The notes under the pieces: model-generated | What the model saw: the letters and a program-made list of their open reading frames with translations, nothing else | Databases searched by the model: none | What the model was told of the DNA's origin: nothing | Position numbers and translations under genes: made by a program | NCBI GenBank assembly: GCA_900549545.1 | Contig: URPA01000052.1 | Span: 1-13,278 of the forward strand | DNA: 13,278 nucleotides | DNA from: an uncultured Eubacteriales bacterium | Lineage (GTDB): Bacteria; Bacillota; Clostridia; Oscillospirales; Oscillospiraceae | Reading direction: 5' to 3' | In this document: piece after piece, positions 5,880-10,739 of the stretch | How positions within the stretch are numbered: position 1 is the stretch's first letter | Layout: every line of letters starts with the position of its first letter

Positions 5880-6153
5880 GGCGCGCTGCAATTATGCAGC
5901 GCGCCTGATACTGTCGAAAAACCTACGCTGCCAAGGAACGACAATAGAGCAGCGGTGGAGGACGAGGGGGGCAAGGCCCGCCCGTGTACAATAACCCGCC
6001 GCAGAAAAGACCGTATTTTCGGGCTTTTCGGGCGAAGTAGCGTTTTGAACTAATTCAAAACGCTCGGCGGTTGAAGCGGTCAAAAAAGTCCTACAAGGAC
6101 TTTTTTGACAAGCTGAGGCGCGCTGCAATTATGCAGCGCGCCTGATACTGTCG
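5880..6153. repeat. Multi-hairpin element bounded by a 37-bp direct repeat
   Basis: The same 37 bases occur at 5880-5916 and 6117-6153. Each copy contains an 11-bp stem (GGCGCGCTGCA/TGCAGCGCGCC, loop ATTA) followed by TGATACTGTCG. Between them lie two further near-perfect hairpins: GCGTTTTGAA/TTCAAAACGC (loop CTAA) and GTCAAAAAAGTCC/GGACTTTTTTGAC. The frames open across it look like chance. This fills the gene-free stretch 5863-6231. The GC-rich hairpin at 5880-5905 could also slow transcripts leaving spoVAC, though no T-tract follows it. Confidence 0.75.
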
Positions 6154-6175
6154 CTTTGAAAGCGACCATGACAAA

Positions 6176-6224
6176 GCCCTCCTGATGTATTATTGAGCCA
6201 CAATCAATAAAACATCAGGAGGGC
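6176..6224 (+). promoter_or_regulatory. Long hairpin covering the ribosome-binding site of the vWA gene
   Basis: GCCCTCCTGATGT (6176-6188) pairs with ACATCAGGAGGGC (6212-6224): 13 bp. After one A-A mismatch, a further 7 bp (TTATTGA/TCAATAA) close a 7-base loop. The 3' arm contains AGGAGGG, the Shine-Dalgarno of the gene whose ATG is at 6232. Folded, it would block initiation. No T-run follows, so it is not a terminator. Confidence 0.75.
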
Positions 6225-6231
6225 ATAAATT

Positions 6232-6894
6232 ATGAAAAAGAATCTTACAGAACTGGTATTCATCCTCGACAGGAGCGGCTCTATGGCGGGGCTTGAGAAG
6301 GACACCATCGGCGGCTACAACGCCATGCTGGAAAAGCAGCGGGATATCCCCGGCGACTGCGTCATCACCACCGTGCTTTTCGATAACCGCTATGAGCTGC
6401 TGCACGACCGCATTGACATCCGCGCCGTCAGGCCCATCACGGAGAAGGAGTATTTCGTCGGCGGCTGCACCGCGCTGCTGGACGCCATCGGCAAAACCAT
6501 CCACAAAATCGCCGCCGCGCAGAAAAACACCGCCGAGGACTACCGCGCGGAGAAGGTGATGTTCGTCATCATCACCGACGGCGCGGAAAATTCCAGCCGC
6601 GAGTATTCGTCCGACCGGGTCAAAGCGATGATTGAGAAGGAAAAGACCCGCTATGGCTGGGAGTTCGTGTTCCTCGGCGCGAATATTGACGCGGTGGAGA
6701 CCGCCGGGCGCTTCGGCATCGAGGCCGACCGTGCCGTAGACTATGTGCCCGACAGTGAGGGCACACAGCTGAACTTCCAAGCCATGAGCAATGCCGTCGC
6801 CAGCTTCCGTCAGTGCGGTGCTGTCCCCGCCGCCTGCCTTGACGAGATACGCGAGGATGCGAAGAAGCGGGGCAAGGGTCTGTTCAGGCGGTGA
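6232..6894 (+). CDS. vWA-domain protein with complete MIDAS motif
   Basis: A 220-residue cytoplasmic protein that is almost entirely a von Willebrand factor A domain. The metal-ion-dependent adhesion site is complete: D13-x-S15-x-S17 (in ILDRSGSM), T80 (GGCTAL) and D116 (IITDGAEN). Such domains bind a divalent metal and a partner protein and are found in many bacterial assembly or stress systems; nothing here names the partner. No signal peptide or membrane helix. The ATG is fixed by AGGAGGG 7-8 bases upstream; that site lies in the 3' arm of a long hairpin (6176-6224), so translation may be conditional. The stop codon abuts the stop codon of sodC on the other strand with no base between, so neither gene has room for its own terminator. 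Confidence 0.88.
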   Translation: MKKNLTELVFILDRSGSMAGLEKDTIGGYNAMLEKQRDIPGDCVITTVLFDNRYELLHDRIDIRAVRPITEKEYFVGGCTALLDAIGKTIHKIAAAQKNTAEDYRAEKVMFVIITDGAENSSREYSSDRVKAMIEKEKTRYGWEFVFLGANIDAVETAGRFGIEADRAVDYVPDSEGTQLNFQAMSNAVASFRQCGAVPAACLDEIREDAKKRGKGLFRR

Positions 6895-7398
6895 TTACTT
6901 TCTCCTCACGACCCCGCAGGCGATTTTCATGCCGGAATTGCCGGAGGGCTGGGTCGTAAAATCGTCCGGGCTGTCGTGAATGATGACCGCGCGGCCGATA
7001 ATATCGCGCACGGAGAAGCGGTCTGTCAAAAAGACGGAGAGGGCATAGCCCCTGTTCCCGAACAGCGGCGGCAGGTCTCCGGCGTGCTGGGGATGTTCAC
7101 AGCCGCAGGGGTTGTAATGCCCCATAGCATCTGCGAGATGATCGCTGTCATTGCCCGCGCAGGCCCCGCCCTCGTGGATGTGAAAGCCGAAAACCCGCGC
7201 ACCACAGGGGCCCTCGGAGCAGGGCAGCCCCCACAGCTCCGCCCGGACTATCACGCCCGCGCGGGTCTGATAAAAGCACACGCTGCCCGATATATCCGGG
7301 CAGCCTTCACCGCCCGCGATTTTTGCCGCCGCCTGCGGCCTGCCCCGCAGGACAGAGAGCAGGTCAACGCGGAGATTTGCACATGATGATTTGCTCAT
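6895..7398 (-). CDS. sodC: Cu/Zn superoxide dismutase family protein, no signal peptide
   Basis: A 167-residue protein with all Cu/Zn-SOD ligands in order: Cu ligands H73 and H75 (FHIHEGG), bridging H94 (GHYNP), H141 (IIHDSP); Zn ligands H102, H105 and D108 (HAGDLP). The C80/C161 pair would form the family disulfide. The usual active-site arginine near the end (R143 of the bovine enzyme) is replaced by lysine (K158 in NSGMKIACGVV). Several extra cysteines (C60, C65, C98, C100) are unusual. Bacterial SodC is normally exported, but no signal peptide is seen, so a cytoplasmic place is inferred. It converts superoxide to peroxide and oxygen. AAAGGAG precedes the ATG, inside the 3' arm of a 13-bp inverted repeat. 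It lies 67 bases downstream of the XRE-SdpI gene on the same strand. Confidence 0.9.
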   Translation of the reverse strand: MSKSSCANLRVDLLSVLRGRPQAAAKIAGGEGCPDISGSVCFYQTRAGVIVRAELWGLPCSEGPCGARVFGFHIHEGGACAGNDSDHLADAMGHYNPCGCEHPQHAGDLPPLFGNRGYALSVFLTDRFSVRDIIGRAVIIHDSPDDFTTQPSGNSGMKIACGVVRRK

Positions 7399-7401
7399 AT
7401 T

Positions 7402-7442
7402 GACGCTCCTTTCTTGCCATGATATGCCGAGAAAGGAGCGTC
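7402..7442 (-). promoter_or_regulatory. 13-bp inverted repeat covering the sodC ribosome-binding site
   Basis: GACGCTCCTTTCT (7402-7414, plus strand) and AGAAAGGAGCGTC (7430-7442) are perfect complements around a 15-base loop. In the sodC mRNA the 3' arm carries AAAGGAG, just before the ATG. No T-run follows. It could be an SD-blocking hairpin or a protein operator, since it also straddles the promoter at 7419-7448. Confidence 0.75.
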
Positions 7443-7448
7443 TGACAA
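7419..7448 (-). promoter_or_regulatory. Possible sodC promoter nested in the inverted repeat
   Basis: On the minus strand TTGTCA (7443-7448) and TATCAT (7419-7424) are 18 bases apart. The left arm of the repeat fills most of the spacer, and the -10 is in the loop. A transcript from here would lack the 5' arm. Confidence 0.45.
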
Positions 7449-7465
7449 TTCGCCGTGCGCGAGCA

Positions 7466-8341
7466 TCAGACCCTGCGCATCTTTTTATAGAAGAACAGCG
7501 CAGAGAACAGGCTCGGAATTCCGAGCCATATCAGCATCGCGCAGACCGTCACGGCCTCAAAGTCTGCAATCGTCAGCGCGCAGGCGATATAGAGCAGCGC
7601 GGCGGGCAGGGAAATATAGCCCAATACCCGGTGCGCCACATCCCATGTCGCCTCATCGCGGACTGTCCACGGCAGGCGCAACCCCGTGTGCCGGGTAAAC
7701 GGCAGCCTCGGCGAGATTATCCCCGCAAAAATCATCACGCAGGCAACCACGGCCATGGCAAACATTTGTTCACCGCGCTGCGAAAACCTGACAATATCCA
7801 GCGCCGTCAAAACGGCGAAAATCACGCCCGCGAGCAGGAGCAGAATGTCAAACACGGTGGTAAGCCTCAAAGCTCCCATGCGCAGATTGTCGGTCGTGAC
7901 GCTCGTGAGCAGAGCCAGATTGCGGTATAAAATCAGCGCCGCCGAGAGAATGAAAAGCCCGGTCAGCACTATTGACACGATCGGGGATTTGACCGCCAGC
8001 GCGATAAGCATTGCCAAAAACGAAAGCGCGAGCATCAGCCCCCGTTTCCCGTCTGCCTGACGCAGCAGCTTTTCGCGCTGTATCCTCTCCGAGAGCTGCC
8101 GGTTGACGCTCTCCAGCTCCCCGGATAAGTCCCGCGGCTCTGCCTGCGCCTCAATGCCGAGCAGCCGGCTTACCGGGACTTCCAGCAGCGTTGATATTTG
8201 AATTAGCATATCCGCGTCAGGCACGGACAGTCCGCTCTCCCATTTAGAGACCGTCTGCCGCACCACATTGAGCCTTACCGCCATCTCCTCCTGACTGAGC
8301 TTTTTGGCCTTTCGGAAATGTTTGATGTTTTCGCTTAACAT
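7466..8341 (-). CDS. XRE-family regulator fused to an SdpI-like membrane domain
   Basis: A 291-residue protein. Residues 1 to about 65 are an XRE (Cro/C1-type) helix-turn-helix (MLSENIKHFRKAKKLSQEEMA, VVRQTVSKWESG). A linker (about 75-100) follows, then roughly six membrane helices from residue 105 to the end. The SdpI signature is seen near residues 235-260: ISPRLPFTRHTGLRLPWTVRDE then TWDVAHRVLGY. In Bacillus, SdpI is the membrane immunity protein that also sequesters a repressor; an HTH fused to such a domain suggests a one-component membrane sensor-regulator, perhaps for envelope-active peptides. This is inference. The ATG at 8339-8341 is chosen because AGGAGG lies just upstream and the HTH starts here; a TATAAT promoter lies at 8363-8391. 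sodC follows downstream. Confidence 0.88.
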   Translation of the reverse strand: MLSENIKHFRKAKKLSQEEMAVRLNVVRQTVSKWESGLSVPDADMLIQISTLLEVPVSRLLGIEAQAEPRDLSGELESVNRQLSERIQREKLLRQADGKRGLMLALSFLAMLIALAVKSPIVSIVLTGLFILSAALILYRNLALLTSVTTDNLRMGALRLTTVFDILLLLAGVIFAVLTALDIVRFSQRGEQMFAMAVVACVMIFAGIISPRLPFTRHTGLRLPWTVRDEATWDVAHRVLGYISLPAALLYIACALTIADFEAVTVCAMLIWLGIPSLFSALFFYKKMRRV

Positions 8342-8362
8342 TAGCCTCGCCTCCTGCGGGTT

Positions 8363-8391
8363 ATTATACAGACCAAGCCCGCAGCCGACAA
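8363..8391 (-). promoter_or_regulatory. Promoter of the XRE-SdpI gene
   Basis: On the minus strand TTGTCG (8386-8391) and a perfect TATAAT (8363-8368) are spaced 17 bases, about 20 bases upstream of the ATG, giving a very short leader. Confidence 0.6.
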
Positions 8392-8460
8392 GCAACGGAA
8401 ATTAACATTTCGCGGAGGGAGGAGGATAATGATATATTGCTGTTGGCGATATGAGCAAAA

Positions 8461-8601
8461 AATTATTCACTATTCATCAGCGAAGCGGCTTCATTCTTCA
8501 TTGCAAAAATCCGTTTAAATGAATGATGAATATTGAATAATGAAAAATGAATAATACAAAGCAAAAATCCGCCCTCTTACGAGGACGGATTTTTGCTTTG
8601 G
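8461..8601. repeat. AT-rich repeat plus terminator module, copy 2
   Basis: 141 bases nearly identical to 4864-5011. It includes the same TTCATTATTCA-type fold-back region and the same terminator stem. It sits 3' of the last tRNA of the operon, as copy 1 sits 3' of tRNA-Ser. The unique DNA on the left (8401-8460) is unrelated to that of copy 1. Confidence 0.85.
8557..8600 (-). terminator. Terminator of the tRNA operon
   Basis: Same 15-bp stem as at 4968-5010 (CAAAGCAAAAATCCG / CGGATTTTTGCTTTG) with a slightly different loop. It directly follows the CCA end of tRNA-Lys. Confidence 0.85.
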
Positions 8602-8674
8602 TGCTCCAGGGGGGATTCGAACCCCCGACACCCTGCTTAAAAGGCAGGTGCTCTGCCTACTGAGCTACTGGGGC
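8599..8674 (-). tRNA. tRNA-Lys (anticodon TTT)
   Basis: Anticodon stem CCTGC/GCAGG around CTTTTAA (anticodon TTT); T arm GGGGG-TTCGAAT-CCCCC; discriminator A and CCA encoded. The acceptor GCCCCAG/CTGGAGC has a C-A mismatch at the third pair; T in place of that C would make it perfect. Last tRNA of the five-gene operon. Confidence 0.9.
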
Positions 8675-8677
8675 GTA

Positions 8678-8751
8678 TGGCTGGGATGGCGGGACTCGAA
8701 CCCACTATATCGGAGTCAAAGTCCGGTGTGTTACCATTACACTACATCCCA
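8678..8751 (-). tRNA. tRNA-Gln (anticodon TTG)
   Basis: Acceptor TGGGATG/CATCCCA, anticodon loop CTTTGAC (TTG), T loop TTCGAGT, discriminator G and CCA encoded. Begins with T1, as is common for bacterial tRNA-Gln. Only 3 bases separate its 3' end from tRNA-Lys. Confidence 0.94.
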
Positions 8752-8760
8752 AGGTTTTGC

Positions 8761-8791
8761 TCAAAGAGACCGGCACAGCCGGCCTCTTTGA
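8761..8791. other. Spacer hairpin between tRNA-His and tRNA-Gln
   Basis: TCAAAGAG and CTCTTTGA flank CCGGC/GCCGG with a 3-base loop, giving a 13-bp stem with one mismatch. On the minus strand no T-tract follows, so it is more likely a processing or stabilising element in the tRNA precursor than a terminator. Confidence 0.5.
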
Positions 8792-8797
8792 TATATA

Positions 8798-8873
8798 TGG
8801 GGTGGGATATGGGGCTCGAACCCACGACACCCGGAACCACAATCCGGTGCTCTGCCAACTGAGCTAATCCCAC
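8798..8873 (-). tRNA. tRNA-His (anticodon GTG)
   Basis: Acceptor GTGGGAT/ATCCCAC, anticodon stem CCGGA/TCCGG around TTGTGGT (GTG). A G precedes position 1 (8874) and the discriminator is C, giving the G-1:C73 pair specific to histidine tRNAs. CCA is encoded. Confidence 0.95.
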
Positions 8874-8885
8874 CATATTTAACTT

Positions 8886-8962
8886 TGGCACGCCAAGAGG
8901 GATTCGAACCCCCGACCTACTGCTTAGAAGGCAGTTGCTCTATCCTGCTGAGCTATTGGCGC
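8886..8962 (-). tRNA. tRNA-Arg (anticodon TCT)
   Basis: Acceptor GCGCCAA/TTGGCGT (G-T wobble at the first pair), anticodon stem ACTGC/GCAGT around CTTCTAA (TCT, reading AGA/AGG), T loop TTCGAAT, discriminator G and CCA encoded. Confidence 0.95.
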
Positions 8963-8986
8963 ATATCTGCCGCCCGCCCTGCAAGA

Positions 8987-9060
8987 TGGAGCGGGTGATG
9001 GGAATCGAACCCACGTATCCAGCTTGGAAGGCTGGTGTTCTACCATTGAACTACACCCGC
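8987..9060 (-). tRNA. tRNA-Gly (anticodon TCC)
   Basis: Acceptor GCGGGTG/CACCCGC, anticodon stem CCAGC/GCTGG around CTTCCAA (TCC), T loop TTCGATT, CCA encoded. First tRNA of the operon; 26 bases separate its 5' end from the -10 box. Confidence 0.95.
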
Positions 9061-9086
9061 ATGGGTACTCCCTATTCAGCCAGAAG

Positions 9087-9116
9087 ATAATACCATATGC
9101 CGGGCAGGTATGTCAA
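9087..9116 (-). promoter_or_regulatory. Promoter of the five-tRNA operon
   Basis: Perfect TTGACA (9111-9116) and TATTAT (9087-9092) on the minus strand, spacer 18 bases. It drives Gly-Arg-His-Gln-Lys as one precursor. Confidence 0.85.
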
Positions 9117-9271
9117 GAAAAATCTTTATTTTTTGGAGTTGACACCGGCGAAATTTCTTTTATGCCAAAGCCGGCGTTATCGAAGGCGTCATAAAGATTA
9201 TATACACCTGCTTGTGGCATATTCAGCGGGCAGACTATACGTGCATCCATATCCAAAATCTCATCGATGAT
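9113..9271 (-). pseudogene. Coding-like remnant (about 52 codons) between integrase fragment and tRNA promoter
   Basis: On the minus strand a frame is open from just after a TAA (9272-9274) to a TGA at 9113-9115. Its translation reads like protein, with segments DEILDMDARIVCPL and NMPQAGVYNLYDAF and an end in SPVSTPKNKDFS. No start codon with a ribosome-binding site is seen, and the stop overlaps the tRNA -35 box. I do not recognise a family. It may be the decayed tail of a gene whose front was lost, next to a broken integrase. It could also be chance. Confidence 0.25.
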
Positions 9272-9289
9272 TTACAGGCATTCTCCTGA

Positions 9290-9478
9290 TTACATACATG
9301 TATCCAGCACTTGGCTGGGCTGCGTGATTCCCTCCTCGTCCAAGCACCAGCGCTCAAATAGGCGAAGGGTTTGCTCATAGCTGGCCATTGTTTTGGGGCG
9401 CAGCCTTCTGCTTCGGCAGTAATACATATACTCGTCAATGTAATAGTCTAAGCTGCGGATGGTTTTTGTTTTCTTCAT
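9290..9478 (-). pseudogene. Truncated tyrosine recombinase/phage-type integrase (N-terminal domain only)
   Basis: A 62-codon frame beginning MKKTKTIRSLDYYIDEYMYYC and continuing SRRLRPKTMASYEQTLRLFERWC. That is the SAM-like core-binding domain found at the start of tyrosine recombinases (XerC/D and phage or conjugative-element integrases), which are normally about 280-400 residues. The frame stops at residue 62. The catalytic domain with the R...HxxR...Y residues is absent downstream in all three frames, so it cannot recombine DNA. Start and ribosome-binding site (GAGGG) look intact, so a short peptide may still be made. It sits upstream of a tRNA operon, a classic integration neighbourhood, and immediately after a hairpin that may terminate spo0A. 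Confidence 0.75.
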
Positions 9479-9528
9479 AAAAATGCCCTCGATTCATTGT
9501 TTTTTACCCAATAAACCGAGAGCATTTA
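9479..9528 (-). terminator. Hairpin between spo0A and the integrase fragment (possible terminator)
   Basis: AAATGCTCTCG and CGAGGGCATTT pair with one wobble (11 bp) around a 25-base, partly self-complementary loop, followed by TTTTT on the minus strand. It is the best candidate for the spo0A terminator, although the loop is long. Its 3' arm also contains GAGGG, the ribosome-binding site of the integrase fragment. The gap 9529-9653 shows nothing else. Confidence 0.5.
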
Positions 9529-9653
9529 TTACTTTACCAAAAAAGATTTATGGCGTTCAGGCACATTTTTCAGCGCGTGTTTTTGGTGTTGATGGCGTTC
9601 ACGGAGTGATGCGAAAATCCCCGCAAGAGCAGAGCTTTTGGGCGCTTTATGCC

Positions 9654-10448
9654 TCACAGAGACTGCTTTCTGCGCAGACTCAGGCAGTCGGCGATCATGG
9701 CGATAAACTCGGAATTGGTGGGCTTGCCCTTGATGTTGGACACCGTGTAGCCGAAGAACTTTTGCAGAACCTCGATATCGCCCCTGTCCCACGCGACCTC
9801 AATGGCGTGGCGGATGGCGCGCTCAACCCGGGAGGGAGTAGTGCCGAACTTGCGCGCGACCTCGGGATAGAGAACCTTGGTGACGGCGTTTATCATGTCC
9901 ATATCGTTAATGGTGAGGATGATGGCCTCGCGCAGGTATTGATAGCCCTTTATGTGCGCGGGCACGCCTATCTCGTGGATAATATCGGTGACAACGGCCT
10001 CAAGATTTGCGTTGTTGCGGCTCTCCTGCGCGGAGACGCGACAGTCGTAACCCACGGCGGTGATATCCGGCGCGGCATTTTCCGCCAGCAGGCGGATGCG
10101 GCTCAGCAGGGCCGCCGTGTCGCAGGGCTTGGGCATAAAGTAGTCCGCGCCCATGGCAGAGCAGTCGCTGACGACCTTGGAGTTGACGAAGCCGGAGAGC
10201 ACTATCGTATGGCAGCTGTGGCCCGTCTCCGGCAGGCGGCGCAGCAGCTCAAGACCGTCGAGCTTCGGCAAAACGATATCCGTCAGCAATACGTCCGGCC
10301 GCAGCTCGCCGACCATGGAAAGCGCTTCGGCTCCGTCCGCCGCCGTGCCTACCACCTCAAGATCGCTCTCCGCGTTAAAAAGCTCGGTTATAAGCTTGCA
10401 AAAATCAGTGTTTGCGTCGGCAATGAGTATGCGAATTTTGGTTTCCAT
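9654..10448 (-). CDS. spo0A: Sporulation master regulator Spo0A
   Basis: A 264-residue response regulator of normal Spo0A length. The receiver domain (1 to about 125) has the phosphoacceptor D57 (LLTDIVLP), S85 (VLSGF) and K107 (PKP). The acidic pair near residues 11-12 is D-A rather than D-D, so one Mg2+-binding aspartate is missing. The C-terminal DNA-binding domain (about 150-264) is almost diagnostic: TTPSRVERAIRHAIEVAW is the recognition helix, followed by FFGYTVSNIKGKPTNSEFIAM. When phosphorylated it binds 0A boxes and commits the cell to sporulation. GGGAGG lies 9 bases before the ATG. Upstream lie several 0A-box matches (autoregulation expected). spoIVB, often directly upstream in this phylum, is not here. 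Confidence 0.98.
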   Translation of the reverse strand: METKIRILIADANTDFCKLITELFNAESDLEVVGTAADGAEALSMVGELRPDVLLTDIVLPKLDGLELLRRLPETGHSCHTIVLSGFVNSKVVSDCSAMGADYFMPKPCDTAALLSRIRLLAENAAPDITAVGYDCRVSAQESRNNANLEAVVTDIIHEIGVPAHIKGYQYLREAIILTINDMDMINAVTKVLYPEVARKFGTTPSRVERAIRHAIEVAWDRGDIEVLQKFFGYTVSNIKGKPTNSEFIAMIADCLSLRRKQSL

Positions 10449-10526
10449 AATTATTATCCTCCCGTTTGTGCGATGTATGGAGCAATCCTGTGCTAATTAG
10501 AGCAGATACACCGTTAAGCTGCAATA

Positions 10527-10555
10527 AATTTACCATAGCAGCATCAATTCGGCAA
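10527..10555 (-). promoter_or_regulatory. Candidate vegetative promoter of spo0A
   Basis: TTGCCG (10550-10555) and TAAATT (10527-10532) on the minus strand, spacer 17 bases, about 80 bases upstream of the ATG. A 0A box lies 8 bases beyond the -35. Confidence 0.45.
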
Positions 10556-10563
10556 CAGAATGA

Positions 10564-10677
10564 TGTCGAATTTCGCGGGTTTCTTGTTGACATAATATAT
10601 GTAAATTTAACACAATGCAAGAGCTTTCGACACATTTTTGCAAAAAAATTTACGGACGTTTGTCGAATCTTGTCGAA
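10564..10677. promoter_or_regulatory. Cluster of Spo0A boxes (TGTCGAA) upstream of spo0A
   Basis: The exact 7-base 0A box TGTCGAA occurs on the plus strand at 10564-10570, 10661-10667 and 10671-10677, and inverted (TTCGACA) at 10626-10632. A partial match (GTCGAA) follows at 10681. Two boxes at 10661 and 10671 are 10 bases apart, one helical turn. Phosphorylated Spo0A is known to bind such sites, so feedback control of spo0A is likely. Confidence 0.7.
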
Positions 10678-10739
10678 AAGGTCGAATGAGAGGAGATAGT
10701 TTACTTAAAATGTTCGCAGAAAGGCGGACGGGGCGCTGG

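Noticed and set aside
5892..6128. 78-codon minus-strand frame across the hairpin element
   Set aside because: It is made of the palindromic repeats themselves and has no ribosome-binding site; such frames are usual in interspersed repeats.
6176..6224. Riboswitch in the vWA leader
   Set aside because: Only a simple long hairpin is seen; no known aptamer core or terminator/antiterminator pair.
7391..7930. Plus-strand frame of 179 codons opposite the XRE-SdpI gene
   Set aside because: Composition is rich in R, H, Q and N with no domain; shadow of the real minus-strand gene.
8430..8520. Short plus-strand ORF after GGAGGAGG (about 29 codons, MIYCCW...)
   Set aside because: It has a good ribosome-binding-like sequence but runs directly into the AT-rich repeat and has no promoter or conserved look; could be a gene cut by the repeat but not supportable.
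8761..8791. Internal terminator between tRNA-His and tRNA-Gln
   Set aside because: No T-run follows on the minus strand and two tRNAs without their own promoter lie downstream.
9459..10496. Plus-strand frame of 345 codons opposite spo0A
   Set aside because: Antisense shadow of spo0A; translation has no recognisable domain.
10585..10620. Plus-strand TTGACA and an AT-rich -10-like stretch upstream of spo0A
   Set aside because: No plus-strand gene follows for many hundreds of bases; likely chance in AT-rich DNA.
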